Assembly: GCF_026914185.1 (NCBI RefSeq)
Contig: NC_070562.1
Location: forward strand, 4,092,001 to 4,156,000
Source: Puccinia triticina
Taxonomy: Eukaryota; Basidiomycota; Pucciniomycetes; Pucciniales; Pucciniaceae
Direction: 5' to 3'
DNA: 64,000 nt
Positions within the stretch are counted from its first letter, which is position 1. The number at the start of each line of letters is the position of its first letter. The translations under genes were made by a program, and so were the position numbers. The notes beneath the pieces are model-generated. The model was not told the origin of the DNA, did not search any database, and saw nothing but the letters and a program-made list of their open reading frames with translations. Of the stretch, positions 22,767 through 33,910 are shown in pieces.

Positions 22767-24720
22767 TGTAGACTGTTGAGGTGGAGAATCGAATTTGAAT
22801 GTGCAAACGCGTCAAGCTATGTAGATTCCTACGCTATTTAAAAACACTTTTATACGTTGGAGTTGGAGGAATGCGGCCAGGCATGATTCACGCTGGGGCA
22901 ACAGTGATACGGATATGTTTACTGTACCTCCCACGTGCTTGGTTACGATAAGAACTCCCGTCTTTAGTTGTTAACTTGTTGGGTAGCTATGTAGCTCCAG
23001 AGGTAAACACATACAGTACCATGTACTGATACAACAGCAGGGTACAGCTAATTACGAATCAAGGCCAAGACAAAAAATAAACTCCTCGCTCCGCCACATG
23101 ACACAACCTTGGCACGAGTCCCTCACCTGCCCGGGGGCAGGGGTGCAATGCGCCTCGCACGAAGTGCTGCCTTCCGTTCTCTGTTCAGTCAGAGATCCTG
23201 CCGCGGGGCTGCCTCTTTGGGACTCTCACTGAGAGGCTTTGTTAGGCTCGCACGTTACCGAGTAAAATCATTTCTTGCCAGTTTTCCAGCGCGGCAGATT
23301 AATTTGGTGATACTGCTCAACTCATCAGGCCTACGTGCTATGTGAAGGCATCACCAGCACTGGCAGCCCTTTTTTCATGCGACCTGGAACCAACATCTTG
23401 CCGGCGAGGTGTTTTTTGTAAGGTTTTCAGACCCGTCGCTGGAGGAGGAGGAGTCTGAAGAGAAAGTGATAAGAGAGGAGCCGATTTATACTCTTCCTGT
23501 TTTGGGACTCAACCCAGGTTGTTGTCACCCATTCCGGCTCCGAACTTAACAAGGGCCTTTGAGACGTCGGGCCCCCCGGGGCCGGGGGGTATGCTGAACT
23601 CGCGAAGCGAGCTTCAGTTCCTGCCGAGGGCCATCGGAGGCTTGCTTCGCAAGACCGCCCGCAGCAGCGAGGCATGCTTTCTGGCAACTTGACAAAAGTC
23701 CCTCGTACCCACTTTGCTAGAGGGGCGCGGGCGGCGTGTGCAACCCCAATAACATTGGTAGAGGGACTTCCTGCAATCACAGTTTCATGGCATGACAAAA
23801 TGAGTTTGTTGTGGAGCACACTCTTTCCGCACTACACCTCACAGACTTTGCCAACCTTGATTTTTTTTTTGCCATGGATGATGGCCTGCATTTTGCTGTC
23901 ATCATGGTCTATTCAGAATTTTAAAATTAAAATTACAAGTACTTAATATTCTCCTTTTCCAACCAACCTTAGTTAAAAGTGTTAAGACAGTCTATGTTTT
24001 TCTCTCTTCTTTTTCCTTTTTCTGCTACACACATTTTCTTTTCATTTCATACACGTCACCCATTGTATGTAGTGTACCTGAGACCACGGGCGGGGAAAAT
24101 CCCTTTCCTCATCCTTCCACACCCAACGCTTGCTCACCCTACCTTGTGCCTGTTGCTCTCAGGTACAGTAGTTTCCTTCTTTCAATTGTCTCTTTCTGTT
24201 TTTCCTTTTTCTTCTTTCTCTGCCTCTTTGTGTGCAATGATATGATCCTTCCAAACCCTACCTTATGCCTGTTGTTCTCAGCCTGGTTTAGTTCATCAAA
24301 AAATTCCAATGACACAAATTAAAAACAGGCATTGCAGTGAAAAAAAAGATGAGCTCAATGCTGTCAGCTCCTGAGAAAGCAATTATTGCCCCAATATTTG
24401 TTGGTATGATTGGGAGCTTTGATCAAAAGGTGGTTGAGGCTGCCAGGTGGTTTTGTGAGGTGTTGACCCTTGACCAAAGATGGGAGGTGAGCTGGGTGAA
24501 AGGTGAGATGCATACCAGGTGAAACTTGGGTGCACCTTGGCTATCACCCATATTTACCCTGCACCAAAAATTATCACTCACCCACTGTACAGTGGGTGCA
24601 CTGAAGTTTTTGGGACTAGACTTTTTATTGCAGAAGCTTGCGCCACAGACCTGAAGTCATGGGATTGGCTACAGGGGTGGAAAATAAGCTCCCAAGGATA
24701 ATAATGAAAAAAAGATGAAA
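22767..24720. other. Gene-free interval with GC-rich palindromes
   Basis: About 23100-23350 and 23560-23720 are GC-rich with local palindromes (GCCCCCCGGGGCCGGGGGG near 23570) and look like pieces of a repeat related in style to the element at 17218. About 24080-24290 contains an imperfect duplication around CCTACCTTGTGCCTGTTG. No gene is supported. Confidence 0.4.
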
Positions 24721-25099
24721 AGTGTGAAAATTATCCAATCTAATGCAAATTGCTCAGAATCTTTACTAGTGCTTAAACCAAAGAGAGAAAATTAGAGAGC
24801 ACAGTATGGCATGTGACAGGAATGATAAAAAATGAGAAAAAAAATTGCAACCGTCTTGAATGATTTTAAATTTTATTGGATCAAACAAATTTGGTCAAGT
24901 TGGTGTTGATTTGGCCTACAGCTGCCTGAATTCTATTTCAAATTGGTGGATACCTCATTCACCCAAAAAATCATTGAAACTGGTTTCAATTTTGATCATT
25001 CTTGTCACATGTCATATTGTGCTCTCTAATTTTCTCTCTTTGGTTTGAACACTAATAAAGATTTGGAGCAATTTGCATCAAAGTGGATAATTCACACAC
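24721..25099. mobile_element. About 380-bp foldback element
   Basis: The left end AGTGTGAAAATTATCC is mirrored by GGATAATTCACACACT on the right. Inside, AGAGAGAAAATTAGAGAGCA near 24782 is matched by TGCTCTCTAATTTTCTCTCT near 25018. Arms are about 110 bp. A direct duplication of roughly 65 bp (GAAGCTTGCGCCACAGACC near 24633 and GAAGCTCAGGCCACAGACC near 25118) brackets it. It may be a much-diverged long duplication or an older repeat. Confidence 0.6.
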
Positions 25100-25187
25100 T
25101 TACCAGATTTTTCATTGCAGAAGCTCAGGCCACAGACCTGAAGGCATGGGGTTGACCACAGGGGTGGAAAATAAGTTCCCAAGAATG

Positions 25188-25389
25188 TGTTAAGGTCTGT
25201 TCTGTGGAGAGGAAGATGGGGTTTGGGTTCTGGGGTTCTGGGGGTTCTGGATCCAAGATGGTAGATTGCAGGATGAGGAAGAGGCTTGGATCTCCAGCCT
25301 CTCAAACCTTGAGTATGGTCCGTGACATGTACGTGTAGTCTATGTACATGTGAGTCTGCGCTGCGGAGCCCGCGCTACGGCTCATAACA
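25188..25389 (-). repeat. 3' LTR of the Gypsy element
   Basis: 202 bp, plus-strand ends TGTTAAGG and CATAACA (the TG...CA rule with a short TGTTA/TAACA inverted repeat). Almost identical to the copy at 30743. Confidence 0.95.
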
Positions 25390-25518
25390 TTATTTCCCCT
25401 TTAATGCCCAAGCCACCCCCTTTTCTGGTTGGTCAATGAGAAAAAAATCCTCCTCTTTTGGCTCTGCATTCTGTCCCCGGGCAGCATTAAAAAACCCAGT
25501 GGGAAAAAGCTTGCCCTC

Positions 25519-28500
25519 TCACTTTCTTCTCCGCGTCCTCCGATGCCTGGCTGCCGCCTCCAGAAATTTTGAGTTAAACTCCGCCGGTAGGTCTCCACTG
25601 TTCTTCAAGTTTGCCTCCGGCTCCCAAGAATTTTCCGCCGGTCCAAATCCGCGCCAGCTGACAAGGTATTGAGTCGTCCGCCCTCTCCGCCGGCTGTCCA
25701 GTATTCCGTCAACCTCCCACTCATCTCCGCCGTTGACTGTTACTGGCTCCGGGGTCTGCCGCTGTTGGTGGGCGATCTTGTCGGGCTTGTGTTTGCGGAG
25801 TACTGACACGTGGAAAACTGGGTGGACTCCCTGCATGGAAAGCGGAAGGGTCAGTTTGTAAGCGGAGGTTGAAATTCTGCTAGCTATTGGGAATGGTCCA
25901 AGCCAGCGGTGTTCCAATTTGGGGCTGGGGCGTGTTGTCGAGATATTGCACCCATCTAGCCAAACCTTGTCTCCACTGTTCCATTCCGGTGTTTTCCGCA
26001 CTCTGCGGTCAAACTGGCTTTTCATGGCCTCCTGCGCCGCTTCTAGACAGTGCTTCAGTTCTTCCTGTACCTCCGCAAGCTGGCGGAGTCGCTCCGCCAC
26101 CGCCAGTACACACTGTCCCGCCAATGGAATTCAGCTGTACGATGGGTTGAAACCGTAATTTGCCTTGAATGGTGACACCCCTGTTGACGTGTGATTGTTG
26201 TTGTTGTAAGCAAATTCCGCCGTTGCCAGGAGCGGAGCCCAATCGTCCTGTCAATAGCTCACAAAATGGCAGAGATATTGCTCCACCGCTTTGTTTGCGA
26301 TTTCCGACTGTCCGTCTGTCCTTGGATGGTACGCCGTAGATGGTTGGAGGCGGATGCCAAGTCTGTTGTACAATTCCCGGGTGATTTGGGATACGAAAAT
26401 GCTCCCTTGGTCGGAAACAATAGTCTTTGGAGTGCCGTGGAGTTTCCAAACGTGCTCTGCCATCAGGTCCGCTAACTGCTCCGCATTCATGGACTTCCTG
26501 CAGGGGATAAAGTGTGCCATCTTTGTCAGACGGTCAACAACAGTCAGTATGCTGTTGTGGGAGCGGGATTCAGGTAGGTCTGTGATGAGGTCATAGCTGA
26601 TGTCCATCCACGGCCCCACCGGAATTTGCAGCGGCTCCAGTGTCCCAAATGGCTGTTGCGTCAAGGCTTTAACTCTTTGACAAGAATCACATCCATCCAC
26701 GTATTGGTTGACAAACTTCTTCTGGCCGTTCCACACAAAACTCCGTCGGACCAGGGCAAGGGTGCAGGATCGGCCTGGGTGGCCCGCCGCTTTGGTGTTG
26801 TGTTGGCTCTTCAGGATCTTGGTCCGCAGTGCTGGGTCCGCCGGTACCACTATCCACCCTTTGTCGTACAAGATGCCATCAGTCTCCGTGTATCTGTTCC
26901 GGTTACCTGTGGGGGTTTTCAAGGATTCTATCCATCCGGTCAGTTGGGCATTGAGTGGGGTCAATTCTCTGATTCTTGCAATGATCTCCGCATCAGCCAT
27001 TGCCAGTTCATTTTCCGCTCCGTGCTCCGCGTTTATCCCCAGTACGTCTACCTCAAACCAGTGCTCCGCCTCCGCCAAGTCAATTGATTCGTCCTCAAAC
27101 CAGGATTCAAACTCCAATATCTCCGCAAAAGTCCGCTCTGTGATGTTATTGGGCTTCAGCAGCTGTCCAAAGGTCAGTTTTTCACCAGGGGCGGGGGCTA
27201 GGTCCGGTCTCCTTGATAGGGCATTGGGTTTGGTGGCTTGGCGGCCCAGGCAGAAGATGATTTCAAAATCAAAGCAACCCATGGTCTCCGCCCACCGCGC
27301 CTGTCGCCGAGTGAGCTCCTTGGTGGTCATGAAGCTTTCTAGGTTCCGGTGGTCCCTGTAAACAATGGCGGTCAGGCGGTGCGGGTTTCCTTCCAGGTAC
27401 TGCCGCCACTCTTTGAAAGCGGCAACAATGGCCAATAGTTCCTTGTCGAAGATCTCGTAGTTCTTCTCCGCCTGCACCAATGATTGGGATAAGTAAGCGA
27501 CGGGGTGGAGTTCTTTGTCTTTGTTGCAGACTTGATACAAGGCTGCTCCAAGCGCAAAGTCGGAGCAGTCACATTCCAGGATAAACAGCTTGTACGGGTC
27601 CGCAATCTTAAGTATCAGAGCGGAGGTGAAGGCGGTCTTTAGGCATTCGAAAGCGGAGTTACATTTTTCATCCCAGACAAAGGGGGTTTTTGCTTTGGTC
27701 AGGTCGTGTAGAGGTCTGGTCTTCCCCAAGAAGTGGTCAATGAACCGGCGGTAAAAGTTGGAGAATCCAATGAACCACTGAAGTTCCGTAACGTTCCGCG
27801 GTGCGGGCCACTCCGTCACCGCCTTCACTTTTGCGGGGTCCATTCTCATCTGGTTACACGCAATTAAGAGTCCAAGATATTCCACCTCCGGTTTCGAAAA
27901 TTCACATTTCTCCGGTTTCAGCCATAATTGATGCTTGCTCAGGGTCTCCAGGATTCCGTTGACCGCCGCCGTGTGATCGGAGCCTTTCTGTGTGTATACC
28001 ATAATGTCATCCAGGTATGCGGCGGTGTCCTTTCCAATTTGTCCAAGGAGAATGTCCTGCATGAAGTATTGAAAGTATCCCGGCGCTCCTGTGGGTCCAA
28101 ACGGCATGGTGAGCGGAGCAAATCGCCCCACCTTGCAGATGAACACTAGCTTATCCTCATCTGCCTCCGCCACTTGGAGGTTTCCGTAGGCCTTGCGGAG
28201 GTCCAGCTTCGTGAAGGTGTCGGCGTCTAGCAGGCTGTCAACCAGGTCAATGGTCAGCGGAAGGGGGTAGCGGTTTTTCACTGTCAGTGCGTTGAGTTTT
28301 TGGTAGTCAAAACAGGGGCGAAGGTTTCTGTCCTTCTTTGCGGTGAATAGAACTGGGGCCGCCCATGGTGACGTGGTCCGCCGGATTGTTCCGCTGGCCA
28401 GTCCTTCCGCAATCAGTGTGTCGAGTGCCTGGTTCTCCGCCGGTGAAAGCGGAATGATCCGGCTTGCTTGTGGTGTGGCTCCTGGGACTAGGTCAACACA

Positions 28501-29589
28501 GAAGTCATACTTTCTTTGTGGCGGTAGGCTCTTAGCGCTGGATTTCCGGAACATGTCGATGAATCGATGGTAGCACTGCGGGACAAGTTCCTCGACGGTC
28601 CGTGTTGCAATAGCGGCCTTTCCCGCCGCTGCTAGCCGGGCAGAGGTCGACCACGATGTCTTGGCGGTGCTAATCTCTGCAGTGTACAGTTCTAGGAGAG
28701 AAAGGGGCTTGCCAGCTGCTTCGGAAAATGATTGCGGAGAAACTTTATTGGAATCACATTGCGGGGGCGGTAAAATACACACCCCCTTGTCACAAATCCT
28801 AGCTTTCCCCATCATGGGCCCTTGGCCCTCTGTTGAGGATGTTTGCAGAGTGGACGATACCGCCGAAGCGGCAGCAAAATTGTCGGCGGGGTTGGCGGGG
28901 TTCTATTCCAGCTGCGGGGGGGCGGGATTCCAGTCGGGGTGCAGAGTACTATCTACGGGGACAAAAAGCTTGCCAGCCGTTTCAGGGAGTATGGAAGGGG
29001 GTAGTCTATTGAACTCACATTGCGGGGGCGGTAAAACACACACCCCCTTGTCACAAATCCTAGCTTTCCCCATCATGGGCCCTTGGCCCTCTGTTGAGGA
29101 TTTTTTTGGAGTGGATGAAGCTGCGGAGGCAGCTGCAATGTTGGAGTGGTCGGAGCGGAGTGTGCGGGTGGTCCAGTCAATTTGGTGTCCGTTTTTGCGG
29201 ATCCATGGCATCCCAAGGATGCCGTCGTACGTGTCTTTCAGTCGGATGATGATGAATTTTGAAGGGCAGGGTTCTTCATTCAGGGTCAGGTCGATCTCAT
29301 ATGCCGCTCGGGATGTGGATCCATTGAATCCCGACACTGTCCGCCTTGAGGCGGTGGTGTTGCGGAGTAATCCCGCCGCGGCGGCATAGGACTCGCTCAA
29401 CACATCATGGGTCGCTCCGGAATCAATGTAAAAGGAGGCAGGGGGTAAGGGGTTCTGGGGTTTGGCTCTGGGAGTTGTGATGGTGCAAGAGATGAAACAT
29501 CTGGGTTCAATTTCATTTCTGGTTAAAGTTTGACTAGCACCAATACTACAAGACAACTCCGCCGCGCTCAGGAAAGGCACAACCTTCAT
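25519..29589 (-). pseudogene. Gypsy pol: protease, RT, RNase H, integrase, chromodomain; three in-frame stops
   Basis: One reading frame of 1357 codons. It starts at the ATG at 29587-29589, which overlaps the gag stop as ATGA. The protease carries FYIDSGATHD. Next comes an in-frame TAG at 28903-28905. The RT has LRKAYGNLQV and YLDDIM (near 28010), then RNase H and TKPNALSRRPD. The integrase zinc site is H-x-H/C-x2-C (near 26670-26760), with catalytic Asp residues in WMDISYD and VSDQGS and the Glu region GQSEIAN. TGA stops follow at 26251-26253 (just after the integrase core, before QDDWAPLL) and at 26131-26133. The tail has a GPY/F-like part (HRWLGPF) and a chromodomain (YLVSWRGFGPAENSWEP, about 25610-25720), which targets integration to heterochromatin. 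A 261-bp in-frame tandem duplication lies between protease and RT. The stops make this a pseudogene unless they are read through. Confidence 0.9.
28680..29140 (-). repeat. 261-bp in-frame tandem duplication inside pol
   Basis: Two copies of a block containing CACATTGCGGGGGCGG and CCCATCATGGGCCCTTGG are offset by 261 bp (28757 versus 29018), that is 87 codons. They code for repeated GQGPMMGKARICDKGVC segments in the linker between protease and RT. The TAG stop at 28903 falls in the duplicated part. Confidence 0.85.
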
Positions 29590-30572
29590 TCCTGAGCGCC
29601 TCCATTTTTTGACGAGTCGGCCCGGCCTTTTCCGCCTTTATCCGCTGGTCCGCCTCCGCCTATTGCCGCCATCCCTTCCACTAATTGTCGGATCTGATCC
29701 TCCATTGCCGCAATCCTGGCGTTTCCGCGGCCTTTTCCCTTCTTGGTCGGACAGTCGCGGGAGATGTGGCCCTGCGCTCCGCATTGGAAACAGAGTCCTT
29801 CCCGCATCATCCGGGCCTTCTTGGAGTTGGATAGCCATCTGTTTAACGCCAATAGGTCCATGGCGTCGGGGTTGATCTTCTGTTTAGCCGGCGCTGTTCC
29901 GGCCTCTGCTCCGCTCATTGCCGTGTCAAGCTCCAGGGCCAAGGTAGCAACCTCATTAATGGTTGTGAATGCGGTGCAGGAAACAATGAGTGCCATCTGG
30001 ATGTCCCGCTTCAGACCTTGGCGGTACTGGCTGAGGAGGGTGGGGATTTCCCATCCCGCTGCGGAGGCGTGCTGGACGAAGGTGTGGGTGGAGTCCGCCA
30101 CAGAACCGGTCTGCTTCAGCGCTCGGAGGGCTCGTTCCGCCTTTGCCTTCTTTTCCGGGTAGAAAAACATGCCCCGGAAGGCCGCCGTGAACTCCGCGTA
30201 GGTCAGGGTGGGTGGTTCCACTGCTGCCTGGTCAAGGAACGGGGCTGCCCACACGCCCGCGGGTCCGGTCATGTACAAGGACACAAAAAGGATTTGTGTT
30301 GTGTCGGTCGGGAACAAGTGCTTGTTCACAGTCATATAGATACCAACCTGGCGGGCAAACGTCTCCGCCACCGCTCCGCGTTCTCCATTGATCTTGTTGG
30401 GTTGAGCGATCTTGGGGGTCTTGGTTGCGGTTGGGGGAGGGGGTGGATTTGGAGTGCGGAGTGCGTCCTCCAACTTGGCCTCGGCCTGGCGGCATTTTTC
30501 CTCCTTGTTGTTGGCCTTCTTAGTAATGTCCGCCAGTTGTTGTTGGAGTTTGGCGGCTTTGGAGGCATCCAT
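29586..30572 (-). CDS. gag: Gypsy Gag with CCHC zinc knuckle
   Basis: Gag forms the virus-like particle and binds the element RNA. The 328-residue frame from the ATG at 30570-30572 (MDASKAAKLQQQ) opens with a short coiled-coil-like segment and a Pro-rich stretch. A capsid-like region follows (about residues 70-230, including LTYAEFTAAFRGMF, the typical retrotransposon gag signature). A zinc knuckle CFQCGAQGHISRDCP and a basic Gly-rich tail complete it. The frame stays open upstream into the LTR, but the internal ATG fits the usual Gag start. The stop TGA overlaps the pol ATG by four bases (ATGA), so pol may be made by reinitiation or by a -1 frameshift. Gag itself appears intact. Confidence 0.9.
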   Translation of the reverse strand: MDASKAAKLQQQLADITKKANNKEEKCRQAEAKLEDALRTPNPPPPPTATKTPKIAQPNKINGERGAVAETFARQVGIYMTVNKHLFPTDTTQILFVSLYMTGPAGVWAAPFLDQAAVEPPTLTYAEFTAAFRGMFFYPEKKAKAERALRALKQTGSVADSTHTFVQHASAAGWEIPTLLSQYRQGLKRDIQMALIVSCTAFTTINEVATLALELDTAMSGAEAGTAPAKQKINPDAMDLLALNRWLSNSKKARMMREGLCFQCGAQGHISRDCPTKKGKGRGNARIAAMEDQIRQLVEGMAAIGGGGPADKGGKGRADSSKNGGAQE

Positions 30573-30719
30573 CGTATTGCTGTGTGATGTCGGAGCGGGA
30601 TATTCAAGGTTTCTAGGAGTGGATTGCGGGATATTCAAGGTTTCGGAGTCTGGATGTTCAAGGTTTTGGAGTCGGAGCAATCTGGTTCTTGTTGGTCTGT
30701 TGGGTTCTTGGTCTTTGTC

Positions 30720-30742
30720 TCCGTTAAGTAGATCCTGCAATA
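30720..30742 (-). promoter_or_regulatory. Candidate primer binding site of the Gypsy element
   Basis: On the minus strand the sequence right after the 5' LTR is TATTGCAGGATCTACTTAAC. Its position fits a tRNA primer site, but I cannot match it to a tRNA 3' end from memory. Confidence 0.35.
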
Positions 30743-30944
30743 TGTTAAGGTCTGTTCTGTGGAGAGGAAGATGGGGTCTGGGTTCTGGGGTTCTGGGGGT
30801 TCTGGATCCAAGATGGTAGATTGCAGGATGAGGAAGAGGCTTGGATCTCCAGCCTCTCAAACCTTGAGTATGGTCCGTGACATGTACGTGTAGTCTATGT
30901 ACATGTGAGTCTGCGCTGCGGAGCCCGCGCTACGGCTCATAACA
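30743..30944 (-). repeat. 5' LTR of the Gypsy element
   Basis: 202 bp, ends TGTTAAGG and CATAACA, nearly identical to 25188-25389. It should hold the element promoter on the minus strand. Confidence 0.95.
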
Positions 30945-30949
30945 GAATG

Positions 30950-31344
30950 ATGATGAACAAAAAAAAATGAAAAATAAAAACAATGAAAAGCTTGCCAAAA
31001 CCTTCAGCACACCTACAGTACCTACCATTTCCTTTGGAAGAGAAATCCATCATCATCCGCTCATGTCCCTCCACTCGCGTTTAGGTTGCCTCCCTCCCCT
31101 CCGAAAAAGATGATACAAGCCAACCAAACAGAAAACAAATGCTGTAGTGGAAGAAAGTTGTAGGATAATAATGACAACTCTACGGGAGGTATACAAAAAA
31201 GCATAGCACTTTAGAACTCAAAACTGAAAACTCAAAAGAGAAAGATCTACAAAATAATATGAAAAAGATGCGTGAGGGTAACATGAGGTGTATAAAAAAG
31301 ACACGCCAGCCCGTCCGCCCCCCCCCCCCCAAAAAAAAAAAGTA
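30950..31344. other. Intergenic; no gene seen
   Basis: AT-rich DNA that includes the likely 3' untranslated region of the minus-strand gene ending at 31345. A run of C followed by a run of A at 31319-31340 is a simple-sequence tract. Confidence 0.4.
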
Positions 31345-32671
31345 TCAACCAACGAAGCTGATAGTGTCCCAGGCATTTTCGGGGGTTTTGAAGTCGATGG
31401 GTTGGAGATGTTTAGAGAGACTATTAGCGCGTTTTTGACGAAGAGATGAGTGGTAAGGTGATGACTTAGAGAGCGGAGAGTTTTCGTTGGGATCAAGGAT
31501 AGTGGAGGGAGCCGGCGACGACTCGGCTGGATCGCTGTGGATGTTCCGGGCATCCGGGTCAGCGAGCGCATGGGCCGGTCGACCGGTGGGCTCCCACCGG
31601 GCAGGGGTCGGGTCGGACTTGATCCGGCGAACGGACGATGACGCCGGACTTTCTGGGAGCTCCTCGGGCCTAGGCTCGAGTAGATTCGCGGGCGGGTGGC
31701 TCCGTGTCGGCGGTCGATGCGGCAGCATGCTAGACGGACCTGACGTGGTGTCCGTCGGATCTTGCTCTCGTCCGTCGTCTTCGGCACTGATCGTCACCTT
31801 GACAATCTTCATCTGACCTGTTCGAGACTGTCCTCCTCCTGAGCTAGACCGCCCGATCACACTCACGATCGGCGCTAGAACGTGGGTCCAAATCATCTCG
31901 GAGCCTCTGCTCTGTTCACTCGAGCACCATCTGAGGAAGCCCAGTTTCAAGATCCCGTACAGTCTACGGTCCTTTCCAAATAGATACTCTGGCAGCAACA
32001 CTTGGACCGGTCGACCAAACGTATTTGGACGCGTCTGGAGATCAAAAGATTCGATTGGGAGCCTTGGAGGGATATTTTTCAGAGATTCCGATGTTGTTGC
32101 TGGCTTGATTACGTTGGGTAAAAGATTAAAAAGATGTTTTGAGGATTGAGTCTTGAGGTTCTTGAAGAGGTAAAACAGTTTTTCGGAGTAGGAGCCATGT
32201 GGGACATTCTCTTTTGGACTGGGAATCGTATTAGGGTAGATCGTCGGGCGGGAGATGATGGGTGATAGATGGCTGAGGTCGTAGGTGGGAATCTTGAGAC
32301 TTTCGAGATTGATGAGGGAACAATAGACCAGCCAGTACATCGTCCATCTCCTCAGCTCTTGATGATCGCTCGAATCTTCATCCTCAGTCCGGCTATGAAT
32401 CCGATCGTGATGGACTTGGATGTGAGTCAGGACGCGCAGAGTGTTGAGAAGGGGGGCAAGGGAGACGAGTAAGTTGAGCAATAACTCTTGCTGATGCTTC
32501 CATAATTTCCTTAGTTGGATCCCTCCCAGGATCAGTGTTAGTAGGAATGGATAGGTCGACGATTTGGGCAAGATCGATGGTGTTAAGAAGCGCAGGAGTC
32601 GATAGATCGGCGATTTGACGAACAAATCCTCAAGAGTCGCCAGTTCCCTGATAAGCAAGAGTGAAAGGTAC
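31345..32671 (-). CDS. TB2/DP1/HVA22-like (REEP/Yop1) membrane protein, last exon
   Basis: Proteins of this family insert hairpins into the ER membrane and shape tubules. The 442-codon exon begins at a TTATAG acceptor (32671) and ends in TGA at 31345. Hydrophobic segments near the start (LLRFLTPSILPKSS, PFLLTLILGGIQL, LLLNLLVSLAPLL) are followed by the family signatures RRWTMYWLVYCSLINLESL and, after an insertion of about 110 polar residues, RLYGILKLGFLRWC plus the SRGSEMIW segment. The C-terminal ~150 residues are a Ser/Pro-rich disordered tail with RRIKSDP-type sites. The 5' exon is unresolved: sequence at 32760-33010 contains a plausible ATG and a SKFVFRLLSH segment, but no donor in the right phase is visible. 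The domain call rests on motif resemblance; the insertion is unusual for the family. Confidence 0.68.
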
Positions 32672-33388
32672 CTATAACACGAAGCAAAGAAAAACGGGAA
32701 ATAAAAGAAGATTCAGTTTAGATCATCTCCTATCTCGGATTAACGGCTATGCCACTATGTAGGAGTATGTTTGTCGAAAACAAACCCAATTAGTTTGTTT
32801 ATTAGACCTGTTTCACGATTTCCGTCATGAGAGAGAAGCCGGAAGACGAATTTGGAGATTGAGGTGGTGAATGGCAAGGTTTTCTGTATTTTTTGAGTTG
32901 GTTGTGAGTCTGTTTCTTTGATCAGTTGGATGCGGTCAGGCTGGATGGCTAGTTGTTGATGGCATGACTCGTGAGTAAGTGTGGTAGTAGCTGGTCGAGG
33001 TTTTTCCATCTTCCTGAGCTGTTGGGATTGTTGGGTCCCAAGCTCACTCGACACCTGAAGTTGTAAATATGACAGACTTTGACTGGGCCTACAGAAAGGT
33101 GGCCCGGCAGGGTCTCTGTCCTTGCCCCCAAGCGGCCAATCCTGGCATGGAAGCTGACGGGCCAGGCCCGGCCAACCCTCATTTTCACTTCAATCCCCTA
33201 TTATGCATCACTCATTGGTAAGATAGGGCCATAAGTTACTTTGCCTTATATCTTGCGTAGGTAATCATTCAAAAAGAATCCATCAATCCCGCCATGGGGC
33301 TGCTGGATATGTACCCTTGCAAGAACACCAATAAACTCCCTCCAAGAAATAAAGTTTTTTTTTTTTTTCAACTGTTCAAGGATTCTCA
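32672..33388. other. Upstream region of the TB2/DP1-like gene; likely 5' exon(s)
   Basis: The minus strand from about 33010 to 32755 is open and protein-like (MEKPRPATTTLTHE at its ATG near 33008). It probably contains the first exon, but the splice to 32671 could not be closed in phase. The remainder up to 33388 shows no feature. Confidence 0.4.
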
Positions 33389-33731
33389 GGGGGTTCACAA
33401 TAGTAGCACTGTTCACGTAAGAAATCTATGACCATGTGAGAGATATACATCAGCATACTTTCCCAGCCAAATTGGCTGGCACAATGGGATAAACTTTATT
33501 TCAATCTTGCTGATGTTTAGCTTACGTGAACAGTGCTAGTATAAAAAGCAAATGTTATAGTCAATTTTAAGGCCTTGATCAACAAATTTTTAATAATATG
33601 GCAATATGTACAGTAATGGATGTTCCCTGAAAATCTGAGCAACTTTTTCATTTTTTAAATAAAAAGTTGTTCATAAAGCCCTTAAAATTGGCTCTAAATT
33701 TTTATTTTTATCCTATATTGTGAACCCCCCC
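33389..33731. mobile_element. GGGGGTTCACAAT-family MITE carrying a nested element
   Basis: The left end GGGGGTTCACAATA at 33389 pairs with TATTGTGAACCCCCC ending at 33731. Subtracting the nested 133-bp element and its 3-bp duplication leaves about 207 bp, similar to the copy at 35134. The interior AAGGCCTTGATCAACAAATTTT resembles that of the copies at 2729 and 35134. Confidence 0.7.
33405..33537 (+). mobile_element. 133-bp AGCACTG MITE, copy 1 (AGT target duplication)
   Basis: Ends AGCACTGTTCACGTAAG and CTTACGTGAACAGTGCT, with AGT on both sides (33402-33404, 33538-33540). A nearly identical inverted copy is at 46156-46289. The interior contains the palindrome CCAGCCAAATTGGCTGG. The 3-bp duplication suggests PIF/Harbinger mobilisation. 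Confidence 0.88.
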
Positions 33732-33910
33732 TATAATCCTGGTTCATCTTGCAGCCTTTTAAGTCCCTGAATAAAATTGATGTTGCTGGTTGATAAAATT
33801 GGGAGCTTAAAATACCTTAAATCAGCCACGGGAGTCCAACTTTCAGCAAGAACTGATGTTAAACACAGTTGATTGTAATTAAAATTTTGCTAATGTGAGA
33901 CAGGCTAATA

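Larger units (their letters stand above)
25188..30944 (-). mobile_element. Complete chromodomain Gypsy (chromovirus) LTR retrotransposon
   Basis: The element is 5757 bp with two 202-bp LTRs and a 5-bp target duplication GAATG (25183-25187 and 30945-30949). The order gag, protease, reverse transcriptase, RNase H, integrase, chromodomain defines Ty3/Gypsy chromoviruses, a retrotransposon group common in fungi. By eye the LTRs differ at one position in 202 (a T/C near 25224 and 30779), which points to a recent insertion. Pol carries three in-frame stops, so this copy is probably not autonomous. On the minus strand a purine-rich tract AAAGGGGAAATAA directly abuts the 3' LTR, as expected for the polypurine tract. 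Confidence 0.95.
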
